Shown here piece by piece: positions 1 through 13,215 of a stretch of 64,000 bases of DNA; position 1 is the stretch's first letter, and every line of letters starts with the position of its first letter. Origin of the DNA: Trichoplusia ni (lineage: Eukaryota; Arthropoda; Insecta; Lepidoptera; Noctuidae); assembly GCF_003590095.1 (NCBI RefSeq), contig NC_039492.1, positions 4,030,001-4,094,000 on the forward strand, written 5' to 3'. The position numbers were made by a program, and so were the translations under genes. Below the pieces are notes generated by a model. It made no database searches and was not told the origin of the DNA. It saw only the letters and a program-made list of their open reading frames with translations.

Positions 1-3000
1 TCTGATATTGATATTTAAATGTTTTGGTAGCTGTGAGCTGCGGTACACGATAATTTGAACTGTATTATGTTGTTATAATGAATCTGTGTTCATGTTGAAC
101 GGGTCAATTCTTGTTGTATGTCTGTGTATGTTATGGTGAGACTGAAAAGAACATTTTAAAGTGTGAACAAAGCTAGTCAAACTCAGTATTTTAAATATCT
201 TGGACGATCAATTGGTCTATTAGGGATTTTAGTTCTTGCCAAGTTTGCAAGAAAAATCTCACTAACTATTAAATTAAATAGATACAACCCCTCAAATATT
301 TTACACACAACTGGTCATTAAGGGGTTTTAATGGCTCTTGCCACGTACCTAAACAGGTAAAATCTTACTCACTATTAAATTAAGGAGACTAACATACAAT
401 CTCTCAAAAAAATTACACGCTATCACTCCATACCTCTTCCGACTCCATCAAAACTTGCTCTACCGTACATGAAATACCAACTCATTATTACGCCGTGGCT
501 CCCACACTGCTACTTTTCGGGTACATTTCTTCAATGGCGTTTTTTCCTTTTTTTTTAATTTTAAACCGATTCACACGCTCAAAGTGAGAGGTTGTCGTCG
601 ATATGTTAGTTAAACATGTAATCAGGCTATTAGTTCATATTGGCGGCCCGATTGATGGTTCCATTCTGTAGGATAGTTTTTGTGGCGCCTATTACTGGTA
701 TTGTTCGATTCCTTCTTGGTTTTCGATGATTTTTTTTTGTTATGCAAAAAGTTGAGTCGTTCAGAAATGCAGTGGTGTTTGGAATTTTATTCCTTCTTCT
801 TCGTACCTTCATTCAGGTCATAGTCGGCTTTGGCGTGCTTTATTTGGAGAGCTTGAGGGGTGTACAGGTTTTCTCAAACTTGGTCTGCCTCTAGGAGTTT
901 TCTGCTTTGGAATTTGATTAGTCACACTTATTTAAAAAATTAAAAAGAAATCAGAGATCTTGATTAAATTCTTTTCTTTTTTCGTCACAAAAGCTGTGAC
1001 CACACGCACAATTAATGCCTACCTAATTTCTGTTTCGGTTGCCGATAAAACCGTAATTTATGCAAATATCTGAATTGAAGTTTACGGTCGAATGTTTAAT
1101 GAAGTTTTGTAATCGGAAATACCACAAGTGACGGTTCTTGCTTTTGGGTGGCAAAATTAAAAAAAATGTCTCTAATATCGTAATGTGTCTCAATGTTGTT
1201 GGTTCCGAGGCCCATTCAGATTATTTATTATCCTGATTTTAATATTTATGTGCATAATTAGGTTAACATACCTTTTTTGTAAATAGCTAATTAAGCGTTG
1301 ACACATTAATCTTACAATGTAGTTTAATATGTTCTCTAACAATTTTTTTTATAAATTGTGTGTACACATGTGAATGTATTTTTTAATGTTTCTGGAGTTA
1401 AATATAATGATCTATTTTAAGAAATGCTTCAAAAAAAAAATAGTTCTGTAGAAATACATTCTTAAGGAAAATCAATTTAGATATTTTTTTTCCATAAAGT
1501 TCATTAAATTAATTACCTACTTGGTATTTCATTGACTGTCTTTTTCTAAAAACCATATTTTTTCAGACCATAATAAACCTTATCCTATTCCATCCTATTC
1601 AATATCCAGCAAATCCAAACAGTTGCCAAATCACCTCATAATAAATGTCACTGACAAAATTAGTCAAACGAGGGTCACTAAAATGATACTACATTTGAAT
1701 TTTATTACCGCTTTGCTAGACACACTTTATTACAAATCTATTGACATGAAACTAATGAAGCAACATTTTAACCCCGTCAACTGGTACATTTAGAGACAGA
1801 AGTCGGTTATCACAAGCCGATTTACCGAGTTCCAGTTTTACCGTCCAGTTGTACAGACTTCAAGAGGTGGTTTTCAATTCTTCTGTACTTTTCATGTTTG
1901 TATCTGAGAACCTCAAAAGTTGATATTTTAACGTGAAAAAGCTGCTTCAAAAAGTTGTATTAAGTTTGTCTCATTAGTAGTTTTCCTTCAGCGAAATGTA
2001 TTTATAAATTGGTGATTTCTTTGTTTTAGCTTTATCAAGTGTCAAGCTTGTTTTTTTTTTTGATAGCACAACAGTATCTCATTGATTTTATTTTTCACAG
2101 TGCTTGTGAAAATACAACAGATTTAGAGATGTTCTGTCACCGACAGTACATAAGTCTTTAGGTATAAATTAAAGCATTTGCAAGCGGCGAAACTGACGCA
2201 TCTTAATTATGTAAAATGTCGGACATCGCTGACCATTTTGTTGGAGCATGAATCTATTAGACTGTTTTATGTCTTTTTTATAGACTGTTGTGTTTTCACC
2301 TCCAACGACGCGCATTCGATGTTTAAATTTGACCTGTCATTTGGTTGTTTAATATTATCATTCTTAAATAGATAGAACTGTTTTTTTTTGTGATTTTAAG
2401 GGTATACGCTAGCGTAGATAAGGACATCCTCTTGTGTCATATTATTTGTCACAAAATAATTAAAAAATCAGCAACTGTACTAGAATTCAGATTAACATAT
2501 AAATATCAGAGATAAGTATAAAATCCATAAATAAAAAGGCATGTTCTTCATTCTCTAAGTTTCTCTCGAAACTTATAGAATTTCCGTAGTTTATAAACAG
2601 GAACTCCCCAATATACATATAGGGCCTATCTATTCATTCATATACCTATATTATCGGTGGTCGCAAAACATCGTGCTTGTGTTGTGTGGTCCGGCCGCGG
2701 GCGCAACGCTTGACGGATCAATTGCTTTATTGTTGCCACCCCGTGGCTCTCATCTCTTGGGGCTAGTGATGTGCTTGTGCTCCGGACTTTTGGGATAATT
2801 TCTGTTTTCATTAATCTGGACACAATTCTTTGAAAAATCTATCTTGTTTAAAGATTACTGTACTTGATTTGTTGAATATTTTATTATGTAGGCGTAAAGA
2901 TATGACATACAAATTCAATTTTAAAGTTTTGTCAATAATAAGTATCTGCTTAAAAAATAGTTACACTGACTAATTATAAACTAACTAATTTAAACTTTAA

Positions 3001-4394
3001 TTTTTACACTGATTAATTTAAACTTTGCAAAATTTGAATGAATTACATTTCATTTCAATTTTCTGCAACTGTCTTTCTCTACAATCGTCAGCTTTTACTG
3101 CTGACATTAACCCCTAATCAAACCCCGGGCTTTCTTTCAATCCCGGCATCACCACATCACTAACCCTCAACGCCCTCCCGTGTCGCTCGGAGATTCCACA
3201 CACCGCCTCTGGTTACAGACCGCGAAAATTTTTCCATAACGCGTGGATAAAATAGGTGTTATGTCTTATTGTTTGACCTATTCAATGGGTTAGAAGCGTC
3301 TTGCTTTATTACGAAAACACGTTGGGAGAACTTTAAGTTATCTTCTTGGGTTGCTTGCAGCCAACGTTTGTACGATGTGCTATTGTTTTTTTTTGTTACG
3401 CTTGCTTCTTGGATTCGCCTGAAGACTCTATGGAGAAGTGTAAGTATTATACCTTTCGAAGCATGTATTTTTCATACTGTGAAATCAAAAATAAAGTGTC
3501 GGAGTTATGGCCCGATTTCAATGCATTTATTTGGGCAAATCGCCAAAACCAATGTGACTTTTCAAAGAGTATAATAAGCTTACAATTTTTCGGAATGAAT
3601 TTCGAGAAACAAAGAAGTTGACGAGAAGAAAAGCTATTCCAGGCAATTCCCATGAAAACCCCTTCGAGTGTGGCGTTCAATATAACATTTAGGTACCTAC
3701 CTATATTTAGATTCATTAGAGTTTTATACAAATACTTTTAATATCAACAGCACCCAATTCTATAAAGTAATTTTGATTCCAAAAATAAAACTAAACATTA
3801 TGAAGTATATGATAAATTACACGTTAGATGATCATTAAACAAACCTAATTTTTATTTCAATACCTACCTACCTGAATAAAAATTTAAAAAATGTATTTAA
3901 TAGCCCCCGACCTGATTTCGCCGCGGGGTTACAAAATCTTATAAAGACAAAACCGAGCAACTAAAATGCTGCTTTTCACAGAGAATAATAAAATGAGTAA
4001 TGAAATTATAATTTATAAGGAAAAGTGGATGATTGAGTTTCCAATTATATAGTTTTTCAATTAAGCTAGTTTAAATTCGCGGTTGTCTCATTTACAGAGG
4101 CCGCCGCTCATGGAGGTCTAAATGCGTCAAAACATTTTAAAAATTGATTAATTCGTCTGACTTATTCAAGTAATTAAGCTACAGAGTCTCAATTATAGAC
4201 GTAAACAGCGCAAAAATATTAGATTTCGAATCTCATTTAATCAGGGTAAAAGAGATCCATTAGGTAACGTTAAACGTTTTTAGCGATGTTTATAAAAATT
4301 TAATATGGGTTTAGTATGAACTCTTAAATAGGAAGAAGGCTACTTTTCGTCGAGAAAACGAACGTTTATAGGAGTCTACTTGAATATTTTCTCC
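1..4394. other. AT-rich non-coding stretch, no gene recognised
   Basis: No open reading frame in this stretch resembles a known family and none is longer than about 100 codons. It is AT-rich with homopolymer runs. A degenerate tandem duplication lies near its start (listed separately), and a more GC-rich patch lies around 3110-3230. It is probably intergenic sequence upstream of wingless. Confidence 0.6.
214..413. repeat. Degenerate two-copy tandem duplication, period about 99 bp
   Basis: Two adjacent blocks starting at 214 and 313 share the same ordered landmarks: a GGTC-ATTA-GGG-TTTTA opening, CTTGCCA, ACTATTAAATTAA, then a CTCAAA run ending TTACAC. They are divergent, so the duplication is old. 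No function is implied. Confidence 0.55.
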
Positions 4395-4796
4395 TAATTA
4401 TTTAATTTAAAGTCATCATTGGCCTAGCCTTTTCCCAACTATGATGGGGTCGGCTACCAGTCTAACCGGTTTCAGCTAAGTACCAGTGTTTTACAAGGAG
4501 CGACTGCCTATCTGACCTCCTCAACCCAGTTACCTGGGCAACACGATACCCCTTGGTTAGACTGGTTGTCAGACTTTTTCAAGCTTCTGACTACCTGTAA
4601 CGACTGTCAAAGATGTAGGAATATCAGCCGGGACCCACAATTTAACGTGCCTTCCGAAACACGGAGGAACTCGTTATGACAAAGATGGTCACCCATCTAC
4701 GGACCAACCGCGTCAAGCATAGCTTAACCTGTGACCGATTCACTTATGCGGTTATAGCTTAGCCACGAGCTCCTCTTAATTATTTAATTTAAAGTC
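4395..4796 (+). mobile_element. Lepidopteran-type retroposon with 20-bp target-site duplication
   Basis: The insert occupies about 4415-4776 and is flanked by an exact 20-bp direct repeat at 4395-4414 and 4777-4796. Its body carries the landmarks TTTTCCCAACTATG, GGGGTCGGCT, TACCAGTGTTTTACAAGG and CTGACCTCCTCAACCCAGTT, which I recognise as a very abundant moth interspersed repeat. It has no coding capacity. The long duplication points to target-primed reverse transcription (SINE-like or the 3' end of a LINE). A second, degraded copy lies at 34.1-34.8 kb. Confidence 0.8.
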
Positions 4797-7700
4797 TTTA
4801 AATCAAATCACTATAAAGTGGTATCTTAGCGCCGCCGTTCGGTCTCGTCCGGACCTGTCCAAGGTTGTGACCTTGACAATTGCTAGATGATGTTAAGCCA
4901 ATTATATGAGAACTAGTTCTCTTAGTTTTTGCATCGCGTGATGAATGAACGAAAGGGAAACTTATGTGAGCTGCAGGCGCTGGCGTGTTTAATGTCAAAT
5001 GGAGGATTTTTGTCTTAGATGCTGTTTGTTTGAATCGAGTCTACAATATTGGTAAATAGTTACTAAAGTTTTAATTATAAAAATAAGTTTGACGGATACT
5101 AAAATACAATTTTTAAAACTTTAATTTAACTTGCAATGCATGTTTGTTCGGGTGGAATTTTAATTTAAGGCACTTGCCCTCAACCGATTGAGCTGCAATT
5201 TTCAATACCTTTTTTCTGCTTTGTTAAAGTACTGGAATTCAAAACTTACTCTTGAACAGAAATGAACAGTATAAAGCGGTTTGATTAAGTATACTTATCA
5301 GAAATATTGTAACGAATATAGATACGATAAGAAATATTTGTTAAAGTATATTGATACTAACTAACTTATTAGGTTATAGCTTTATAAGTTAAACTAAACG
5401 ATGGCAAATCCCAACCAAGATTGAAAACTTTATTATGCTAGATGTGACAATATCTCCTCTCTCTTCTTAAATTATATACAAATCTTTGGAAACAATTTGC
5501 GAAACATTCCAAAATCCGCGTGAGGTAAGGAAGCGTTGTAAAGGTGCCGCACGCACGCACGCATGCACGAGCTCATGTCATAATTTAGACAGTCCGTACA
5601 AAATAAGGCTCGGTCCACAACCAATGATATTACTGACACCTTTATTTCTTTATTTTTCAATATAATTTTATTTCTTTTTCTTTTTCGAGTTAATATGTTC
5701 TGGTTAGTGAATCATATTGCGATTATATTCATTGATATTTAGTTGAGTGTATAAATATGTATGATTATTCTAAATAATAGATTATATCTAGAAATTATTG
5801 ACGGTAATGTCTGTACAGATTATAGTGCCTTTACGAGAAAATACTTATAAGTAAATGAAAATTTTTTCAATCACAATTTATCACCAAAAAGCGTCTTATT
5901 ATCAGCCGGAAATGAATATTGGCCTCAATACATCATATTGTTAGCTTAATACAAACCAACAATCATATCAGGTCTAGACAGCTTAGTCTAAAAACAAGAT
6001 ATTCCACTTTTTACACAACCTATTTACACAATACGCCACGTATCCATCATGCCTTCATTACGTTTAATCAAATAGGTTCAACATCAATTAAAATAAACCT
6101 CTAATTAAATGATTTCACACAAAATCTCCTTTTTTTCACAGCAAGAAGAATTTCATTGAAAATAATATCGAGTTCTTTTTATAAAGGACCACTCACACCT
6201 TTTTTTGTGTGCCGTGTTCTCAATGACTAAGCCATGATATTAAAATGCTATTAGTCTATAGGAGCGGTCAATATATCATTCGGGGGCGGCGATATTATCG
6301 TGTACTAAATGCGCCCAAGAATTTCGAAGTCTTAATTTTTTTTTTCTGAACTTTTTGCGAAACAATGTTTCGTGTGCCATTAGCATGGATTCGGTGTTAA
6401 TGCCAAATGAGTTTGTTTCTTTATGATTGTTTGTGCTTCTTGCCCGAATTAGACCTCCGCGGTTTGCGGTAGGTTTCTAGCTTTTTTTTAGCTTGATTAG
6501 TTAGCATTTTGTTTTTATGACATGACATTGATTTGGATTCAACATCGATTTGTCGGTATTAATTATACATCCTAAATTCTATTGTAGATACTTCATTAGT
6601 TTCCCGATACTCGCGACGGTTTCGTGGTTTAACAATATTCATTTCATTTCGTCATACCTCAGACAAACGAGTTAATAGATTCCTCAAGATATTCCCATCA
6701 TAATCATCAACTCAAACCCAAATAGAGTCGTCCAAATTAAAGGCCGGACCGCACACTCAACCATGAAATAACGAAGGGATTAAAACGATGACACTGTATA
6801 TTTTCTATAACAACCACTGAACCTAAAAGAGAAGAATTTGCTCTGTCATACATAAGTCATCATATACGAGTGTTAAATTTGGCGGTGTCTTCACAATTCC
6901 AAGATGAAAATGGGCGGTTACTTAATGCAGTAATTGTCGTCTCCATAAAACTATTGTGAGGGGCGGATGGTATTTTTTCCTGCCTCACCGGGAGGCGACC
7001 ACACTGACTCGTTTCAATGGACCGACAGACTATCCGTAAATACAATAAAACTTAATATTTACGTTCACTCTAAGCAGTAAAGATACAATAAGCTAGTACC
7101 GAGTAAAAAACGTATGCCCGCTTTTCCGGGGCGCAACGATCTGATATCAACCGTAATTTGTGCAACAATAAAGTCGGGTATCCTTTGTATTATTGTGTGT
7201 AGATAGGGTTGTGCTCATTGTTCGTTTAAAGAACTTATTTGTAAAGTTGCATTGTCTTAGAGATATTGATATTTGTGTTTCGTAAGAGATAAGCGAGGGT
7301 GAGAAAGCCGTGAATCAGACAAGTTTTTATTCGGTGTTTATTTTTGGCAGTAGGCTGTCGGTTGTTTGAAATAAACAGTTCGCTAGTGTTGGAAACAATG
7401 TTTGTGAATAATATTAGGTTTGCGTTATTTTATTTGTTTGACTTGATGTTTCTTTAAACAGTTTTTTGCGTGTCCGTCTGTTGCTGTAGATATTTGGTGG
7501 CAATTTGACAGGTTGTATAAATGGTAGTTAGGATTTGTTTATTTGATACATACTTATTATTGTATATGATGTTTTTAGAATGATTCCATACGATTCAATT
7601 CTAAATTACATACTTACGTCAATCTTTTCTTGAATTATATTTTTAAGTTTTTCCTTGAGCGATACCTTTAAAAATATTACATACAAGCACCGTCTACTTA

Positions 7701-10290
7701 TTTAATAAACCATACTCTTTGGAACCACTGCATGACTCACACCCAGTTGAAAGACTTTCGTTATGTAGACATAAAAACAGCTGTCAGTGACGCGAGCCAA
7801 GCAGCTGATGTTCCACATACATTGAGGCATTTCATTCACAATCTCCAACAAAACTAATCAATTCAGCTCACTTATCACAATGTACCATAAAACACATGAA
7901 CAACGCCATCTATGAAAAAAAAACACACTGAATTTATGTTCGCCACCCCTATTGTTTGTTCACGAAAGATTCGAGATTCGGTCATCCGTGAAGAGCTACC
8001 AAAGTCCAAAGTCAATCAAAATTGAACTCTAAAATTGGGGAGGTAAAGTTCAATTTGGGATGTAGAGAATTTTGTACAAAATTACTCAACAATACCCAAC
8101 TGCTCGTAATGAGCGTTTATTCATTTCCACTAGTCTTAATTTCACGGTTACCATTGTCCAACACACTTCTGTTTCACTGAATGAAGTTTTACGCTTGAAC
8201 AAAAAAACGCAAGCGATTTTAGACCTTACTCCATCGAGATACGGTGTATGGATTTCTCAATTGGCAAATTAACAGAATTTAGCGTGACTACCAAAAATTA
8301 TGGCATGATTTTGTCAGGAGGAATGCCATTGAGTTGTAACAATGTGACGTTTAAATCTTGTATGTTTTAATTATTAGTTTAGAATACCGTTAAAATTAGG
8401 TGCGACTTGAATCTATAGCCTCATTATGTTACACAGAAGTGGGAGCTTTTATGCTTAATTTGTGACAATTGTTTTTTTAATTGCCTTTTTTGCCTTAATT
8501 GTCGACTGGCAGTCTACTGAGTGGAGCTTTTCAGCTTCTGTACAGGTAAATGGTAATCAGAGTTGTGTCAAAAAGGCTTAAAATTTGAAGTGCAAATGAA
8601 CACTGATAATTAATAACCTGATTAACTCAAAATTACTAAGTAGCTTTTCCATCAACGAATATGCTTCAACCTTGCAAAGCCTTCCACGAGCTAATAGAAA
8701 TTTTGCAAGAAGTAATGAGAAAAATGCGGATTTGCCCTATTTTGCACGCATTTTAGTTAGACCACCCAAGCATTTCAGGACTTGCCATAGGTACAAACCA
8801 GTAGATATTACACTGTTAATATCATCCCTTACCTTTCTCTTCTTCTAAAAAAATCCATTTACATCACCACATGGTCTGCTTTTAACTCTCAACACAACAT
8901 CTTTTGAACCAAACACACATTGTCAATTAACTTCCCATATTCGACACATGTAGACACATGCAGATGACACGTGCCAAGTTTTTGTCGATTTCAGAAGCAC
9001 TTGAAACCGATACGTTTTTGTTTAAAAGCACTTGAAAATTAAATGTTGCGTTAACATGTTGGAAGATAAAATTATGATTTATTTTAGTGTAAAATTAAGA
9101 GGATGTTGTAGTTTTATGTTTTAGATGTAGGGTGGTTTTTGTATAGTCTTAGATGCTAGTAGCAATTACGCATGTGTTAACGTAGACTGAATGATTTTGT
9201 TCATAATTTTCACTCAGTTTAAATTTTTTTTTTTATTGGTACCTTTTTATTTGAACGTAAATTACTTTATTTTCAATTAAAACAAGATATCTCACTAAGC
9301 CGTAAAACATATTTAAAATTAAAACTTATTATTATGTACATGTATTAATCTAAACGATTGATATTAGACTATAAATACGGGTGCAAATTGTTGACATACC
9401 GTCGACCGCCCGCGTTGATGTCTTTATAAGGGCCGCTTGATGCGTAGATCCGTAGCAGCCGTTCACAATTTATGTATATTGAAACTACGTTTCTACGAAA
9501 AATGTAGGCTATGTTCACACAATATGTAGGGAAGGTTAGGTAAAGAATTGTGCGTCAGATAGACATAGTTAAATAGGCTTTATTTTAGAATCGAGATTAA
9601 AAGAGTTTTATTTATTGACAAGCATAATGTTCAATTTTGGTTGTAGAGTTCCTTAGCTACACTCACTGCGTTATTCATTATATGTGCTTGAAAATACTGC
9701 ACTGAGGGGTCCGAATTATCTATATTAAAAGTAATCTCATATTTTACTTGTACAAATATTTAGCCTGAAGAAATACTAGCTGCTAGAGACACTAGAGGCG
9801 TACCTTCAAAAAGTCAGACATCGTACTTTTGAACTAAATCTAAAAAATTCTAGGCATTTTTTAAACTTAATCATTTCTGTTCACATTAATGTTTTAAATC
9901 TATTAAATAATGACTTATGATCAATTAGAAAGTGTTTGAAGTCAACGACATACGCTTTATTTAATTATAGTGTCATTACATTTAAGCGTAATGAGTTAAT
10001 ACATATATTCTAATGTTATGTGATGATTGGAACGAGGTGTGTTCCGTACCCATGAATTAGGTAGTTAGTGGCAAAAGAGGTTTCAAATAATACCATTTTT
10101 GGAGCTAATGTTCCTAACTAAGGCTTTCACCGTGTGCTTGAAGGGCTACAAGAAGGCTGTTAATAGATGTTAAAGATACACATTCAAAAAATCTGTAAAT
10201 AGCAAATTTCATTTGAAAATCCTCGCAAACCCTTACAATTTTGGTATCGATTATTGTTTTATCAATTCTGTATTATTTTATATGAGATCA
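4797..10290. other. Non-coding stretch, no gene recognised
   Basis: Short scattered reading frames only, none with family resemblance or coding-like composition. A CACG-rich microsatellite lies at about 5550-5572. This is presumably intergenic or distal regulatory DNA upstream of wingless, but no specific site can be supported. Confidence 0.55.
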
Positions 10291-11586
10291 CATATGGGTG
10301 AATTTCAACAGGTCCAAAAAAATCTTCATTTCCGTGGATTTTTTATTCTTCAACTTTAGAACAATAAAAAATAGTGTTTTCTCAAGTTTTCGATCAGATA
10401 TGCAGTTTTGCTTAATATCTAGCAGATAGCTTAAAAAACTAACGAGATATACAAGATTGAAAATTCCGTGCCACGGCGATGAAACATGCATGCACGGCAA
10501 TGAAACAGGCGTCCATGGCAATGAAATGTTATTATAGTGTACAAGAATATTTAAATGATAAAGTTAATCATTGAAACAAAAATAAATACTATTAATTTAT
10601 ACGCAATAATAATAGAATATAATGTGTAAAAATCCAGTCACACATGATATTATTTTTATAATATAACTATAAATAGATACATTCCTGTCTAGTGGCGAAA
10701 CAAACATAAGTCACGGAAATGAAACACGTGGCCACGGCAATGAAAGGAAACTGTTTTACAAGGCACGGCGATGATATTTTTTTCATTCCCGTGTATTTTT
10801 TTTCATTGCCATAGCAAATTTTGTCCACGGAAACCACGGAAATGAGAGCACGGCGATGAAAATCAAGGGGTATAATTCAATTTACTAAAAAACTGGTAAT
10901 AATTCACAGTAATGAACACTTTACAAATAAGCTAAATATAAATGGCATTGTATTGAATGCTCAATCGAGATTAAAAACTTATTGAAATAGAAGTTAGACC
11001 TATCCACGGCGATGAAAGAAAAAATGTCCAGTACCAAAAAAATTGAATACTTTTAATTATAGCTCGAAAACGCAGGCACGTACACACGTCGTTCCTTGTC
11101 TAGCCTTTCGACGTTACTTATATGCAACGTTTAACGCAAAACGGGAGCGACGCAAAACGTTAGAATATGCAATATTCTCAAATATGTTTAGGACATGGCG
11201 ATGAAAGGTAGTTCTGGGACAAATGGTTTTTTATTAACCATACGTTGTTTTGTGTAAATATTTGAATAAATGTATTCCGAGTCAATACTCTAACTATTCA
11301 CGAACCAAATAAAACTAAGTTTTAATATAAATAACGATACATTTTTGATCAATGATGACTTTAATACATCAAGGTGAGTCGTGGACAAACACGGCGATGA
11401 AAGATTATGTGGTTTAACTTTTTTTTTTGGAAAACCTCTTAATTATATTAATAAAATATTTAGTGCTACAGATAGATTTTTATGTCATCTACCTAAAAAA
11501 AAATGTTAGAACATTATAACAATGCTTTTAAGTACCGATTTCATCGATGCCACGCAATTTTTGGGTCCGGGAAATTCACCCATATG
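10291..11586. mobile_element. Non-autonomous element with 16-bp TIRs and dispersed CACGGCRATGAAA motifs
   Basis: The left end CATATGGGTGAATTTC (10291-10306) is the exact reverse complement of the right end at 11571-11586, and weaker similarity (GGTCC/GGACCC-AAAAA) continues inward. The interior carries at least 13 copies or near-copies of CACGGC(G/A)ATGAAA. Forward examples start at 10472, 10493, 10514, 10712, 10733, 10764, 10835, 10849, 11005, 11194 and 11390. Inverse copies lie near 10325, 10781, 10801 and 11539. There is no transposase frame. Because CATATG is palindromic it could be part of the TIR or a target duplication. This looks like a MITE-like DNA transposon whose internal repeats could be protein-binding sites. 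I cannot assign a superfamily. Confidence 0.75.
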
Positions 11587-11774
11587 TTAGACCTATAATA
11601 TTTATTCAAGGTATATTTAAACTGAACCTTCTCACGACCAAATTCTAATCTACAACTTATTTCGTACAATTATGTCTCAAGCATTATCTGCGATATACAA
11701 TCAGAAATTTAAATATTCCATAATGCTAAATAAAATACACTATACTACTCAGATTATTGTCTTATCATGCAATT

Positions 11775-11935
11775 TCCCAACTCGCACACGGCGGCGTGGG
11801 CGCACGGCTAGCACCGCACGTGGTCGCGGTGTGTATGCGCAGGCGCAGCACCGCCGGGCCCTGATTGGCCGCGCCGCGCCGCCGCCCCTCCCACCACACG
11901 AAACGCTGACTCACGCACGACGTGTGAACTAAACT
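11775..11935. promoter_or_regulatory. CpG-rich promoter-like island with NRF1/Ewg-type site
   Basis: A sharp GC- and CpG-rich patch in AT-rich surroundings. It contains TGCGCAGGCGCA (11836-11847), the consensus of NRF1 (Erect wing in flies), and an inverted CCAAT box ATTGG at 11864-11868 just downstream. It lies 1.3 kb upstream of the wingless ATG on the same side, so it may be a wingless promoter or an upstream non-coding first exon. An unrelated divergent promoter is the alternative. A short reading frame crossing it has no family resemblance. Confidence 0.45.
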
Positions 11936-13126
11936 TGGTTTTTATGATGGAATTTTTAAGTTATTTTTGTATTTTATATGTATATATGAAATTAAAATAG
12001 GTTTAGAGATAATTAGGTTAATGTTTGTGTTATTGAAAATGTGGCCTGTATCAGACAAAATAACAGTTTATATTTCATTTATCTTTGGGAAATGCTTAAA
12101 CAGCCTTAGTCTTAAAAATAGACGGAAATTCTAGTGTATTATTCTCAAAATCGCTTCATTCGTTTTGAAGATCAACGGCACCAAACAAACTTTAACGTAT
12201 TTACATCGTCATAATGTTAGTATGATAGGCAAACAGTACAACACAATATTATTGCTAAATTCTAATAATGTCAATATTTACATTAAACTCAAGTACTGAG
12301 TACCTACTTAATTCATGGAAATGTTTAGACTGCTAGCTACCTGGATTCGGTAGATAGCGACACAAAGTAAGTAATATTAACAACATACGATTCCTAGAAA
12401 TCTCTACACACAAAATTGTACCTAAAAGGATACCAACTTATGTCATGGTGGTGTTACAAATTCATTTAAGTCTTTCAAAATGGTATAAGGTTTAAAATCC
12501 CATGTACATTTATTTGTGTTGAATGAAACATTCTAAGTTTTAGTAAGAATAAACAATTATGCAGGAATTCAGCATTTTATATGTCTAATGCAAGTAATAC
12601 TTGAATATGTATGCAATAGGTATTAAAACAAGCAGTTATCATTAATATAAGTACTTTACATTAAGTATTTATGTAGTAATCTTTAAGTGAATACCTATGT
12701 GAAGTTGATAATTATAATAAACAAGGTAATAATTGCATAAGTGTGCCAGGGACTTAAAAAATACGACATATGTAGTTAACAAAATACACTATGTGCTGCC
12801 GATATGCGGTTGTCGTAATTTGCAGAATGACGTCCGATTAAAACTGTGCAAAAACAAAAACAGAAAATACCAACTGATCCTGTCTACCAAAACTATGTGT
12901 CCAACAATCCAATTACACGAATTATCTCACATAACCTAATGACCTAAACACATCAAAGATTTGTAAGACAAAAAAAAAACAGAAGTGCGAGACCAATCGG
13001 GCGGTGTGACAGGTAGATACCTCCCACCAATACTTGGACCGACCCCGCCTCGATGGCTGGCCTGCGTCGCTCGCCAGACGTATCTGAGTCGAAGCGCCGC
13101 GCTCACGCTCGCGGGGTCCGCCCATT
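11936..13126 (+). other. Proximal upstream region / probable 5' UTR of wingless
   Basis: AT-rich until about 12980, then GC-rich up to the ATG at 13127. A forward CCAAT box lies near 12992, directly before a GGGCGG box. The transcription start cannot be placed from sequence alone; either this proximal GC-rich patch or the 11.8-kb island could hold it. Confidence 0.4.
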
Positions 13127-13215
13127 ATGAAGTGCCTGTGGTTATTTGTGATCGTTCTGTGTTTCACGTGCGAAGCCGCCAACAAGCCTCGGAGGGGACG
13201 CGGCAGCATGTGGTG
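13127..13215 (+). CDS. wg: wingless exon 1 (signal peptide)
   Basis: Encodes residues 1-29 plus two bases of codon 30. The start is chosen because this ATG opens a hydrophobic signal sequence followed by KPRRGRGSMWW, the usual N-terminus of lepidopteran Wg. The donor is GTGAGT at 13216. Confidence 0.93.

Noticed and set aside
5551..5572. CACG microsatellite as a functional site
   Set aside because: Short simple repeat with nothing else to support a role.
10291..11586. CRISPR-like or satellite array
   Set aside because: The 13-bp motifs are irregularly spaced, on both strands and bounded by inverted repeats, in an animal genome.
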